In this document: positions 1 to 7,866 of the stretch, piece after piece
Position numbering within the stretch: position 1 is the stretch's first letter
How the letters are laid out: each line of letters opens with the position of its first letter
NCBI GenBank assembly: GCA_964505975.1
Contig: CAZDLW010000090.1
Location: 1-19,019 of the forward strand
Reading direction: 5' to 3'
Length of the DNA stretch: 19,019 bases
From: Gp6-AA40 sp964505975
GTDB lineage: Bacteria; Acidobacteriota; Vicinamibacteria; Vicinamibacterales; UBA2999
Notes under the pieces: model-generated
What the model saw: the letters and a program-made list of their open reading frames with translations, nothing else
Database searches by the model: none
What the model was told of the DNA's origin: nothing
Position numbers and translations under genes: made by a program

Positions 1-1325
1 CCGACGACTTCTGGGCGACGATCCACCAGCGCCCCGACCTGCACACCGGGCGGCTCGTCACCGGCATCGCGAACGACGCCGACTGGACGGTCTGGGAGAT
101 GCACCCAGCGGGCGAGGTTCCCGGCTCCGACGAGGCCGACGCGGAAGGCTCCTGCGCCGTGCGGCGTGGCACGCACCGCGATCCGCCGCCGGGGCGCGAA
201 CGGCGTCGTCACGGGTGCGTCGGCCGCCGGATACCGCAAAAGAACCGCGAGGCTTCGTGCGGTGGGATCCAGGATTGTGCGGTAGGCCGCGTTCGCTTGG
301 TCGATTGTGAACTGGTGCGTCACGAGCGGTCCGACGCTGATTCGCCCCAGGCTCACCAGGCGCAGGAACTCCGCCATGTTACGGTTCTCCGTCCAGCGGA
401 CGTACGCGATCGGATAGTCGCGCGCCAGTTGTTCGTACGCCGGGTCGTAGCTGCCCGGCCCGTACGCGCGGGACATGAAGAGCCTGATCTCTTTCATGTA
501 CATCTGATGCCACGGAAACTCCAGCGGCACGGCGCCCACGATGACCAATCGCCCGCGCTCGGCGCACAACTCGAGCGCCTGCAGGCATGGCGTCGCTGAT
601 TTGGCGGCCGCCGCGACGATCACACGGTCTGCGCCTCGGCCGCCCATCAACGCCCGGATTTCTCCGGCACTGTCTGGCGTAAGTGCATGGTCCGCCCCGA
701 GCCGGCGAGCGAGCTCGATCCGGTCCGGCTTCAGGTCGATGCCAACGACCGTCGCCCCGTGCAGTCTTGCGAGCTGCGCGACGAGCTGTCCGACGATGCC
801 GAGACCGATGACGGCGACGGTCTCCCCCAGGCCAATGCCAGCGACGCGAACCGCATGCAATGCGATGCTGCCGAGCGTCGCGAAGCTCGCCTGCTCGAGC
901 GGCACGCCCTCAGGCACCGGCACCACGAGGGTGCGACCCGCCAGCACCGTCTCGCCATGGCCGGACCCTTCGCCGCCGAAGGCGACCAGCCGGCCAGGTT
1001 CGAGGTCGTCCACCGTCGGGTGGGCCTGCACCACTACGCCAGCCCCCGAGTACCCGAGCACGGCGTACTCACTGAACTTCGCCTTGACTTCAGACAGCGT
1101 GCGCAGCGGGCCGACGGTCCTGGCAACGGCCGCGAGTTTGTGCAGGTGAGAGGGATTGTGCCGCAGCTCCGCAAAGACGCCATCCTGATGCAGACTCGCC
1201 GATTCCGTGCCGCTGCTGATGAGCGAATAGGCCGTTCGAATAAGCACGTGATGCGGCCGCAGAATGGGGTCCGGTACGTCCTCGGTCACGATCTCCTTCA
1301 GGCCTCTGCGCAATACTTGTTTCAT
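1..1325 (-). CDS. Bi-domain oxidoreductase (MDR dehydrogenase plus Gfo/Idh/MocA start), 3' end broken
   Basis: Translating the minus strand from ATG at 1325 gives an uninterrupted protein beginning MKQVLRRGLKEIV. Residues 1-165 look like a GroES-like MDR domain. A Rossmann motif (VIGLGIVGQLVAQLAR, about residues 172-187) follows, with an acidic residue in GIDLKPDR suggesting NAD(H) binding. After about residue 390 a second Rossmann start appears (VGLVGAGNLARWVHLP), typical of Gfo/Idh/MocA sugar dehydrogenases. This fusion is known from polysaccharide clusters, where it is thought to modify nucleotide-sugar or glycan intermediates. The usual catalytic-zinc Cys is Ser-Gly-Thr-Glu here, so the MDR half probably lacks catalytic zinc, as in BchC-like relatives. 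A GGAAG ribosome site precedes the ATG. From about base 92 down to base 1 the frame stays open but no longer resembles the family, so the true protein probably ends or changes at the junction. Confidence 0.82.
   Translation of the reverse strand, partial: MKQVLRRGLKEIVTEDVPDPILRPHHVLIRTAYSLISSGTESASLHQDGVFAELRHNPSHLHKLAAVARTVGPLRTLSEVKAKFSEYAVLGYSGAGVVVQAHPTVDDLEPGRLVAFGGEGSGHGETVLAGRTLVVPVPEGVPLEQASFATLGSIALHAVRVAGIGLGETVAVIGLGIVGQLVAQLARLHGATVVGIDLKPDRIELARRLGADHALTPDSAGEIRALMGGRGADRVIVAAAAKSATPCLQALELCAERGRLVIVGAVPLEFPWHQMYMKEIRLFMSRAYGPGSYDPAYEQLARDYPIAYVRWTENRNMAEFLRLVSLGRISVGPLVTHQFTIDQANAAYRTILDPTARSLAVLLRYPAADAPVTTPFAPRRRIAVRATPHGAGAFRVGLVGAGNLARWVHLPDRPVGVVRDAGDEPPGVQVGALVDRRPEVV
3..119 (+). 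pseudogene. Cupin-like protein fragment, truncated at both ends
   Basis: The plus-strand frame starting at base 3 reads as natural protein for about 39 residues (DDFWATIHQRPDLHTG, then GRLVTGIANDADW, then TVWEMHPAGEV). The W-x-x-HPAG-(D/E) pattern resembles the first strand of small cupin-domain proteins, where the His is usually part of the cupin metal or fold motif. After about base 119 the same frame stays open but turns into Arg/Ala-rich shadow sequence, so the cupin-like signal stops abruptly. From there on the minus strand carries an unrelated, well-preserved oxidoreductase. The fragment is therefore either a real gene remnant at a rearrangement breakpoint or a foreign end joined during assembly. 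The cupin assignment rests on a short stretch and is tentative. Confidence 0.45.
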
Positions 1326-1485
1326 GGGCTTCCGTCGGTCATGGGAGCAATGCGCCCCATAGAGCTTCAGCCATTTCAGCAATTCATATGCCTGCGAGCG
1401 GCGGCTAAACCGGACCCGGGCGATTCCGTCACGCTACGCATGTCCCAGGCGGTCCCGCACGGTCGAAGGCTGGCGCCTGACCACT

Positions 1486-2694
1486 TCAAGAGATGTGGCG
1501 GTGAGGCATTGGCGCCGCCGTAGCCGGCATGACCGCATGAGGGGCATCCTGCGGAAGGGCGGCGGCCTGCGCGACGACAACCGCCAGGCTGTTCAGAATC
1601 AGCGAGTCCGGTCTCAGGTACGCCCGGTAATAGCGATGGTTGTTCATCATCAGCGCACATCGCAGATGCCTGTCTCCGAACAGGTGTGCGGTTGCATGGA
1701 CCAATTCGTCCGGCGTCGTGAACTCCAGGTAGTGAGTATCTTTGCCAAAATCGCCGGGCACCTCGTAGAGCAGCGGTTCGGTCAGAATTGCTTTGGACAA
1801 CGCGACATATTCGCCCAGCTTCCAGCCGTTCGACCCATTGAGCCCGGTGGTGGCTACACAAATGGGGTAATCCTTGAGAATCCCGACATACCGTCGCTTG
1901 TTGGCGAGATTGCCATCAGGCAGTAAAGCATCTCTGAACCTCGTAGCGGAATACTCATCGTGTGCCAGGCCGCCGAAGAACCTGACGCCGAATTCCTTCC
2001 GCAGCCGGCGGACACAGTCCGCCCTTCTGTGGTTCAACGCATCGACCTGCTCTTTTTGCGTCGCATCCTGTATCCGGCTCGTATCCCACGCCCGAGCCAT
2101 GAATAGGACCCTCGGCTCCACGCGGAAATCAGGGTAGGCTTCGAGATTGTCCAGGCGTTCCGCATCGCTCCTGCCGCGCAGGAGCCTGTCGAGCCGCACG
2201 CTCTTGGCGATCGCCTTGATCCTCGCCGCCCCGGCGTAGAATGCCGCCCGCTGGAATCTGAAGATATCCGCTTCCGAGCTCACCACCGGGTAGTTCAATC
2301 CCAGAGCAAACACCTTGCGTCTTTCCCTGAGCTGCGGCACGTACCGCGGGTCGTAACTTCGCTTGAAGTAGAAATCGACGTCCGAGAGGATGTCTTTGTC
2401 GATCCAGTTCCAGTCGTGCATGTCGTAGCAGACGGTCGTCCGTCTGTTCACGACGACTCTGACGTTCGAAAAGTGATAGTCGACCCACCGGCCCGGGTCG
2501 GCCCTGTTCAGCAGACACTCGCCGGGAATCGTCTGCTTCAAGGTCAGGACGCCCCGTCGGTGAAGCAGATTGAAGCCGGTATAAATCTGCTGAACATGCT
2601 CGCTGTCGGAAATCGCGACGAGCTCGCAGTCGAGTTTCGTTGCGGGATCGAGCAGCGGGCGCAGGGCCGCTGGTTCTGCTGTGGCCGATCGCAT
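1486..2694 (-). CDS. Glycosyltransferase-like protein (GT-B fold, CgeB/GT1-like)
   Basis: This 402-residue protein has no clear signal peptide. The C-terminal third (GLNGSNGWKLGEY, then ALSKAILTEPLLYEVPGDFG) looks like the nucleotide-sugar-binding half of GT-B enzymes, with the Gly-Trp-Lys-(hydrophobic)-Glu-Tyr stretch in the place of the usual donor-binding loop. The N-terminal half (DYHFSNVRVVVNRR, then DMHDWNWIDKDI) would be the acceptor domain. The nearest type I recognise is the CgeB/GT1-like group often found in capsule loci, and the family call is moderate. I chose ATG 2694 because GGGAGGAG lies upstream of it; a GTG at 2721 would add nine residues. The gene precedes the bi-domain oxidoreductase by 160 bases on the same strand and is divergent from the main operon. 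Its base composition (about 55% G+C in four sampled lines) is well below its neighbours, which hints at a separate origin. Confidence 0.6.
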   Translation of the reverse strand: MRSATAEPAALRPLLDPATKLDCELVAISDSEHVQQIYTGFNLLHRRGVLTLKQTIPGECLLNRADPGRWVDYHFSNVRVVVNRRTTVCYDMHDWNWIDKDILSDVDFYFKRSYDPRYVPQLRERRKVFALGLNYPVVSSEADIFRFQRAAFYAGAARIKAIAKSVRLDRLLRGRSDAERLDNLEAYPDFRVEPRVLFMARAWDTSRIQDATQKEQVDALNHRRADCVRRLRKEFGVRFFGGLAHDEYSATRFRDALLPDGNLANKRRYVGILKDYPICVATTGLNGSNGWKLGEYVALSKAILTEPLLYEVPGDFGKDTHYLEFTTPDELVHATAHLFGDRHLRCALMMNNHRYYRAYLRPDSLILNSLAVVVAQAAALPQDAPHAVMPATAAPMPHRHIS

Positions 2695-2976
2695 CGCTGC
2701 CTGCCGCCGCTCCTCCCACACATCACCGAGCTGAACTGCTCGAGACTCGCACCAGACGCATCATTTGTACCGCTGTACCCGCGGTTGTCGAAACCCGAGC
2801 GTCGCGGCCAGCGGAGCTCCCGACGCGGCCCCGCGCGCCCTTGCTCACGCGAGGGACGGCTGGCCGGATCGGCTCGCCGGCCAGAAGAAGCAAATTACCG
2901 AAATCAAGCACGTTTCTTCTCAAACACCCTCCCGATGCTGAGCAGACACGACGCTTTTGGAGGTTCCGTGATCCAT

Positions 2977-2997
2977 CGGCCGGCAGCGGGCCGGCCG
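2977..2997. repeat. Perfect 8-bp inverted repeat upstream of the sigma-54 promoter
   Basis: The sequence is CGGCCGGC, a 5-base spacer AGCGG, then GCCGGCCG, the exact reverse complement of the first arm. It ends 27 bases before the -24 element. It could be a binding site for an activator or repressor, or simply a GC-rich palindrome arising by chance. Enhancer-binding proteins for sigma-54 often bind dyads somewhat further upstream. Confidence 0.4.
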
Positions 2998-3024
2998 CGG
3001 AAATGGCGCCGCGCTCCCATGCCA

Positions 3025-3040
3025 TGGCACTTCACTTGCT
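3025..3040 (+). promoter_or_regulatory. Sigma-54 (RpoN) -24/-12 promoter
   Basis: The sequence is TGGCAC, five bases TTCAC, then TTGCT. It matches the RpoN consensus TGGCAC-N5-TTGC(A/T) at every conserved position, including the invariant GG at -24 and GC at -12 with exact spacing. The predicted start of transcription is near 3051-3053, leaving about 50 untranslated bases before ATG 3105. Known biology: RpoN promoters need an AAA+ enhancer-binding activator, and they control exopolysaccharide operons in several Gram-negative bacteria. Inference: this promoter drives the 3105-13483 gene series. No activator gene is in the window. Confidence 0.7.
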
Positions 3041-3104
3041 CAAGTTCGTGTTGTTCGTACCGCTGAGTTGCGAGAGGAACAGCTCTTTCAGGGGAACACC
3101 TCAC

Positions 3105-4316
3105 ATGAGACTACCGGTTCTGCTCAATGCGCTTCTCAGTGCGCTGCTGCTGGCACCTCAGTCGGGTTTCGCGCAGGCACCACCCGAGCCAGAGCGGGCG
3201 CCGGGCTGGGTCTTCACCCCGAGCCTGGGTGTCGGGGGCGCGTGGGATGACAACCTCCTGCTTCTCCATCGCGGGGACAACCCACCTCGCGATTACGGTT
3301 CCCCGATCCAACCGGCCTTCGCGCTGGACTACACGGGACGCAGGACACGCTTTTCCACGGGGTACGACGGCACGCTGGTGCTGTACCGAACGCTGCACGA
3401 ACTGAACAGCTCGCAGCACACGCTGCGCGGATCCCTGGAGCACCGTCCCACGGCCCGCCTGACGCTGTTCGGGCAGGGCAACTTCGACTCCGCGCCGACG
3501 ACCGACGCGCTCGAGTTCGCCGGCATCCCCTTCTACCGTGTCGGATCGCGGACGGGCTCTGCCGGTGGGGGCTTCGCGGCGTTGATGGGGAAGCAGACGT
3601 CTCTTCGCGCCGCGTATACCCTGCAATCAGTCAGTTTCGAATTCGACGAACGGCTCGGGCACGAGCTGCGGGGAGGACATGGCCATCAGATCGAGGTGGC
3701 GCTCGAACGAAGGCTGTCCCCCCGCCTGACACTGGGCGGCGATTACAGCTTGCAGCGCGCGATCATCGTCGGCCAACCCGCCGTGGAGGATTTCGGGCAG
3801 GACGACCAGTTCAACATCCACATGGGCATGCTGACAGCTGCGTATCAGGTGGGACGGACGCTCAGCGTGTCGGGCGGCGGTGGGCTCGCGCGCCTCGTCG
3901 CCGGTCAGGCGCACCCGGCGCGAACAGGCCCCACGCTGCGCGCCGGTGTGACCCATCGGGGCCGCCATGCCGAGCTGTCGGGGGCATACCACCGCTCGTT
4001 CATCCCGTCGTTCGGGTTCGGCGGCACGTTCCAGAATGAAGAATGGAGCGGGAGCGTGCGTGTGCCGTTCGCACGGAATCGCGCGTATGCAGCCGGCAGT
4101 GTGTCATGGATGACGAGCGAGCCGCTGGAGGTCGGAGTCCCGGACCTGCGCTCGCTGTGGCTCTCCGGCGTGTTCGGCTATCGCGCCACGCCCTGGCTGC
4201 GCCTGGAAGGGTTCTACCGGCGCGCCCAGCAGGGCGCCGAGCGCGCCGACGGGCTCAGGGCCCGCAATCAGATCGGGTTCCAGGTGGTCACCGCAAAACC
4301 GCTGAGGCTTCGCTGA
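3105..4316 (+). CDS. Outer-membrane beta-barrel protein of the polysaccharide locus
   Basis: The 403-residue protein starts with a Sec signal peptide: positively charged start, hydrophobic core LLNALLSALLLAP, and likely signal peptidase cleavage after SGFAQA at residue 25. The mature part has the alternating pattern of amphipathic beta strands from start to end (for example FTPSLGVGGAWDDN, LRGSLEHRPTARLTLFGQG, LGGDYSLQRAI, LSVSGGGGLARL, LRLEGFYRRAQQG), which indicates an outer-membrane barrel. Similar uncharacterised barrels occur in exopolysaccharide gene clusters and are assumed to help export or anchor the polymer; that role is inferred. ATG 3105 is supported by AGGGGA at 3090-3095. It is the first gene after the sigma-54 promoter and ends 15 bases before the next start. 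Confidence 0.8.
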   Translation: MRLPVLLNALLSALLLAPQSGFAQAPPEPERAPGWVFTPSLGVGGAWDDNLLLLHRGDNPPRDYGSPIQPAFALDYTGRRTRFSTGYDGTLVLYRTLHELNSSQHTLRGSLEHRPTARLTLFGQGNFDSAPTTDALEFAGIPFYRVGSRTGSAGGGFAALMGKQTSLRAAYTLQSVSFEFDERLGHELRGGHGHQIEVALERRLSPRLTLGGDYSLQRAIIVGQPAVEDFGQDDQFNIHMGMLTAAYQVGRTLSVSGGGGLARLVAGQAHPARTGPTLRAGVTHRGRHAELSGAYHRSFIPSFGFGGTFQNEEWSGSVRVPFARNRAYAAGSVSWMTSEPLEVGVPDLRSLWLSGVFGYRATPWLRLEGFYRRAQQGAERADGLRARNQIGFQVVTAKPLRLR

Positions 4317-4331
4317 GGCGAAGGCGATATC

Positions 4332-5558
4332 GTGGTTCACGACACCGTCTATCGCAGGATCCGCCGCCGAACCATCCGGTGGCTGCACGAGCTCGACGAT
4401 CAGCTATCGAGGAAGCGGCGCTCCCGGAAGCGGATTCTGTTCGAGGCTGTTTCGCCGATGAGCTTCGGCGTCTTCCGCCCGTTGTACGAACGGCTCCGCC
4501 AGGATCAGCGCGTGGAGGTGTGGCTGACGGCGTTCGGGGACGTGTGGCCGCCGGAGGAGACCTTCAGGCTGGCCGGGCCCGACGCCAGGCTCGCTCCCCG
4601 ATCCGGCGTGCCGTGGATGAGCGTCGACGTGTATATGAATGCGGACCTGTGGGACATGTCATGGCTGCGGCGGCGTACCTGCCGAATGCATCTGTTTCAT
4701 GGCGTGGCCGGCAAGTACGGGCTGGATGCGCCGGTCGACCTCGCGCCCGCGGTCGCGGCATTCGACTGCCTGATGTTCGCCAACGCAGACCGCCGTCGCA
4801 GGTATGTCGAGGCCGCGCTCGTGCCCGATGACGACGTCAAGGCCGCGCTCGTGGGGTATCCCAAGACGGACTGCCTCGTGGACGGCTCGCTCGATCGTAC
4901 GAGCATCGCGCGCTCCCTCGCGCTCGACCCTGCTGTTCCCGTCGTTATCTACGCTCCGACCTGGTCGCCGTACTCCTCGCTCAACACCATGGGACAGGAG
5001 GTCGTGGACCAGCTCGCTGCGGAAGGCCTCCAGGTGATCGTCAAGCTGCACGACCGCTCCTACGATCGCGAGCGCCGGGGATCGGGCGGCATCGACTGGC
5101 ACCGGCAGTTCCTGCGGTACGAGTCGCATCCCCTCGTCCGTGTGGTCCGGACCGCAGACGGCTGTCCTCTGCTGGCCGCTGCTGATGCGATGGTCAGCGA
5201 CCACAGCTCCATTGCCTTCGAGTACATGCTGCTCGACCGGCCCATCGTGGTCATCGACCGGCCCGAGCTCATCGAGCAGGCAGGCATCAGCCCCGAGAAG
5301 GTGCAGCGGCTGCGCGCCGCGACCACTATGGTGGCGACTCCGGCGGAGACCGCCGGGGCCGTTGCGCGCGGGCTCCAGCATCCCCAGGAGCTCTCGGCCG
5401 AGCGCCGCCAGACCGCGAGCGAGCTGTTCTATCAGCCGGGTACCGCAACGAATCGGGCGCTGGCGCTGATCTACCGGATGCTCGACTTGCCGGCGCCAGC
5501 GCTGGCAGATGCGCCGGCGCGAATCGAATCGCGCCAGACGCTCCAAGCGACCGGATGA
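4332..5558 (+). CDS. CDP-glycerol glycerophosphotransferase family protein (TagB/TagF-like)
   Basis: The protein has 408 residues with a GTG start preceded by an AAGG-containing stretch. Motifs of the Glyphos_transf family (PF04464) appear in order: LFHGVAGKYG with His 123 (compare the family HG(T/V)-x-x-K motif), YAPTWSPYSS near residue 215, VKLHD with His 240, and a C-terminal SDHSSIAFEYMLLDRP block starting at Ser 289, equivalent to the family TDYSS-(x)n-FD motif. In Gram-positive teichoic acid synthesis these enzymes move glycerol phosphate from CDP-glycerol to a growing chain. The length is close to the short TagB type rather than the longer polymerase TagF. Homologues occur in Gram-negative capsule and O-antigen loci, where the donor may differ. 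The enzyme is probably cytoplasmic or membrane-peripheral. It sits between the barrel and GT2 genes with a 4-base gap to the next start. Confidence 0.82.
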   Translation: MVHDTVYRRIRRRTIRWLHELDDQLSRKRRSRKRILFEAVSPMSFGVFRPLYERLRQDQRVEVWLTAFGDVWPPEETFRLAGPDARLAPRSGVPWMSVDVYMNADLWDMSWLRRRTCRMHLFHGVAGKYGLDAPVDLAPAVAAFDCLMFANADRRRRYVEAALVPDDDVKAALVGYPKTDCLVDGSLDRTSIARSLALDPAVPVVIYAPTWSPYSSLNTMGQEVVDQLAAEGLQVIVKLHDRSYDRERRGSGGIDWHRQFLRYESHPLVRVVRTADGCPLLAAADAMVSDHSSIAFEYMLLDRPIVVIDRPELIEQAGISPEKVQRLRAATTMVATPAETAGAVARGLQHPQELSAERRQTASELFYQPGTATNRALALIYRMLDLPAPALADAPARIESRQTLQATG

Positions 5559-5562
5559 GCCG

Positions 5563-6654
5563 ATGCGCCGCGTGGACTCGCTGTCCGTCCTGATCTGCAC
5601 CTACAACCGGGCGCCACTCCTGGAGGCGACGCTCGCCGCCCTGAACGGCGCGCGGAAGCCCGACGACTGTGCGGTCGAGGTCGTCGTCGTCGACAACAAC
5701 TCATCGGACGAAACCGCCGCGGTGGTCCGCCGGGCCGCCGCAGAGGCCGGATGGCCCGTCCGCTACGGCAGGGAGATCCAGCAGGGAAAGAGCTTCGCGC
5801 TCAACCGCGGCCTGTCGATGGCGCGCTCCGACGTGATCGCGCTCACCGACGACGACGTGCTGCCGGCGGAAGACTGGCTCGTCCGAATCGTCGACCGATT
5901 CCGCGCCGAGGACATCGTGTTCGCGTTCGGCAAAGTGCTGCCGCGGTGGGAGGTCCCTCCCCCGCCGGAGCTCTTGACCACGCGCGCCCGGGACATCTGG
6001 GGACCGCTCGCGCTCATCGACTACGGCGACCAGCCGGAATGCTACGACGCCGATTCGTTCGGCCGCAAACGCCTCCCTGTCGGCGCGAACTTCGCCCTCA
6101 GGCGCGACGCGCTCGTACAGGTCGGCGGCTGGCGGACGGACCTCGGCAAGGTCGACAACAGTCTCATTGCCGGCGAGGACCATGAGCTCTGCGTACGCCT
6201 GTATCGGGCTGGTTTCTATCGCGGCCTGTACGACCCGCTCGTCGTCGTGCGACACCTGGTGCCGGCTTCGCGGCTGACTCGCCGCTACTTCCGGCGGTGG
6301 TTCTACTGGCACGGTCGGACGATGGCGCGGATGGCGGGCGCGGTGTACCTTGACGTCAATCTTGCGCAGGTGCCGCGCGTCGCAGGAGTGCCGCGATTCC
6401 TGTACCGGGAGCTGCTCCGGCAACTGTGGTGCTGGCTGCGCCGGACCGGCCGTGCCGATGCACTCGAGCTGCTGGCCGAAGAGGTGAAGCTCATCGAGTA
6501 CTTCGGCTTCTTTGCCGAATCCTGGCTGCCGGCGGCCGGCGCTCGCCAGCCCTCCGTCCAGGACGGCGCCCGATTCACGACAGACGCTGCCACTCCGACT
6601 CCGACTGACGAGCGACATCCGCGATGCCTGACGAATGCCGACCCGACGAGATAG
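5563..6654 (+). CDS. Family 2 glycosyltransferase (GT-A), first of a paralogous pair
   Basis: This is a 363-residue cytoplasmic GT2 enzyme. The nucleotide-binding start SVLICTYNRAP is at about residues 8-18, VVDNNSSDET follows, and the metal-binding DXD-type motif is TDDDVLP with Asp 96-98. The catalytic-base region is GEDHELCVRLYRAG. It would transfer a sugar from a nucleotide-sugar donor to a lipid-linked acceptor; donor and acceptor cannot be read from sequence. ATG 5563 follows the previous stop by 4 bases, indicating translational coupling; an ATG at 5509 in the same frame would overlap the previous gene. The Arg-rich region LTRRYFRRWFYWHGR may contact the membrane. The last 30 residues look unstructured and overlap the next gene by 31 bases. 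It shares several positions with the following glycosyltransferase. Confidence 0.88.
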   Translation: MRRVDSLSVLICTYNRAPLLEATLAALNGARKPDDCAVEVVVVDNNSSDETAAVVRRAAAEAGWPVRYGREIQQGKSFALNRGLSMARSDVIALTDDDVLPAEDWLVRIVDRFRAEDIVFAFGKVLPRWEVPPPPELLTTRARDIWGPLALIDYGDQPECYDADSFGRKRLPVGANFALRRDALVQVGGWRTDLGKVDNSLIAGEDHELCVRLYRAGFYRGLYDPLVVVRHLVPASRLTRRYFRRWFYWHGRTMARMAGAVYLDVNLAQVPRVAGVPRFLYRELLRQLWCWLRRTGRADALELLAEEVKLIEYFGFFAESWLPAAGARQPSVQDGARFTTDAATPTPTDERHPRCLTNADPTR

Positions 6655-7769
6655 CTGAGCCGACTGACCGTCTTGACCGACGCTCCGGCACAGCTCAGGG
6701 CCCGGCCGGCCGGCCGCCGTATGCCGTGTCCGTCGTCGTGAGCACGTACAACCGCTCCGATCGCCTGCCGGTGGCGCTCGAGGCTTTGCTCGCGCAGGAC
6801 GCCGCCGTTCCGTACGAGGTCATCGTGGTCGACAACAACTCGACCGACGGGACGCGGGATGTCGTCATGAGCATCGCGGCGCGGGCCGGAAAGCGCATTC
6901 GGTATGCGTTCGAGCCGCGTCAGGGGCTCTCGTACGGCCGCAATACCGGCATCGCTCTCGCCAGCGCCGACATCATCGCGTTCTCCGACGACGATGTCCG
7001 CGTCGCCCCTGACTGGATCCAGGAGCTCGCGCGTACCTTCGATGCGCATCCCGACGTCGATTACGTCGGCGGCCGTGTGCTGCCGCACTGGATCGCGCCG
7101 CCGCCGGCCTGGCTGGCCACCGCGCACTGGTCCCCGCTGGCGCTGCAGGATTACGGACCCGAGCCTCTGGTCAGCGGCCGCGAGCGCGCGGTCTGCCTGG
7201 TCGGCGCCAGTCTGGCCTTCCGCCGCCGGGTTTTCGCGGAAGTAGGACTGTTCACGCCCTCTCTCGGCCGAATCAAGGACGGGATCGGATCGACGGAAGA
7301 CCACGACATGCAGCTCCGCGTGTGGGGCGCCGGCATGCGCGGGCTCTACGCGCCGTCGGTGGTGGCCATTGCCGAGGTGACACCGGACCGGATGGCGAAG
7401 GCCTATCACCGGCGATGGCATCGAGGGCATGGCCGCCACTGCGCGATGATGCGGCTCCGCGAGCTGGTACCCGCCGATCTGGGTCCGATGAAGGAGCCCA
7501 CCGAGCTGGTGCTGCTGTTCGGCTCTCCAGCGTATGTCTATGGGGACCTCGTTCGCCACGGGTATCGCTGGATCGAAGCGGTCTGGCGCCGGGCCGACTC
7601 GCGGTTCTACGCGAATCAGCTCCGGCATGTCTGGAGCTATCTGCGGACGCGGTATCGGATCTTCAGGGAGGAAGAGACTCGGAGCGCGACCGCCGAGGTG
7701 GTGTCCTTTCTCCGTGCGTACCTGCGGAAGCGGGTGAATCGGCTCGCCGCACGGACGCTTCGTGCCTGA
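6624..7769 (+). CDS. Family 2 glycosyltransferase (GT-A), second of a paralogous pair
   Basis: The protein has 381 residues. The GT2 core begins at SVVVSTYNRSDR (about residue 35), followed by VVDNNSTDGT, the metal-binding SDDDVRV with Asp 122-124, and STEDHDMQLRVWGAG as the acidic catalytic region. It resembles the preceding enzyme not only in the fold but also in the middle, where both have a GGR/GK-VLPxW-(x)n-PPP segment followed by WSPLAL/WGPLAL and DYG, so a local duplication is likely. Its ATG overlaps the end of the previous gene by 31 bases and the N-terminal 33 residues are poorly structured, so the true start could lie slightly downstream. The two enzymes probably add successive sugars of the same glycan. 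Confidence 0.86.
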   Translation: MPDECRPDEIAEPTDRLDRRSGTAQGPAGRPPYAVSVVVSTYNRSDRLPVALEALLAQDAAVPYEVIVVDNNSTDGTRDVVMSIAARAGKRIRYAFEPRQGLSYGRNTGIALASADIIAFSDDDVRVAPDWIQELARTFDAHPDVDYVGGRVLPHWIAPPPAWLATAHWSPLALQDYGPEPLVSGRERAVCLVGASLAFRRRVFAEVGLFTPSLGRIKDGIGSTEDHDMQLRVWGAGMRGLYAPSVVAIAEVTPDRMAKAYHRRWHRGHGRHCAMMRLRELVPADLGPMKEPTELVLLFGSPAYVYGDLVRHGYRWIEAVWRRADSRFYANQLRHVWSYLRTRYRIFREEETRSATAEVVSFLRAYLRKRVNRLAARTLRA

Positions 7770-7866
7770 CTCGGAACCTGCCTTGCACTGTGCGGGGTGT
7801 TGGGTCAACGGCCGAGGTCGATCGACGTACTTTACCCCGCCGCGGCCTTCACGCGGGACCATACAG

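Larger units (their letters stand above)
2695..3104. promoter_or_regulatory. Divergent intergenic control region
   Basis: These 410 bases separate the minus-strand glycosyltransferase from the plus-strand operon. They hold a sigma-54-type promoter (3025-3040), an inverted repeat (2977-2997) and a good ribosome site, AGGGGA, at 3090-3095 before ATG 3105. The plus frame of the beta-barrel gene happens to stay open back to 2640. That upstream translation is Arg/Ala/Pro-rich with no domain character, so I read it as non-coding. I could not identify a promoter for the minus-strand gene. Confidence 0.6.

Noticed and set aside
99..599. 166-residue plus-strand frame starting within the cupin-like fragment
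   Set aside because: Beyond about base 119 it is an Arg-rich shadow of the oxidoreductase on the minus strand.
2640..3104. In-frame upstream extension of the beta-barrel gene, including ATG 3023 with a hydrophobic stretch
   Set aside because: The ATG at 3105 has a strong ribosome site and a standard signal peptide, and the upstream ATG lies inside the sigma-54 element.
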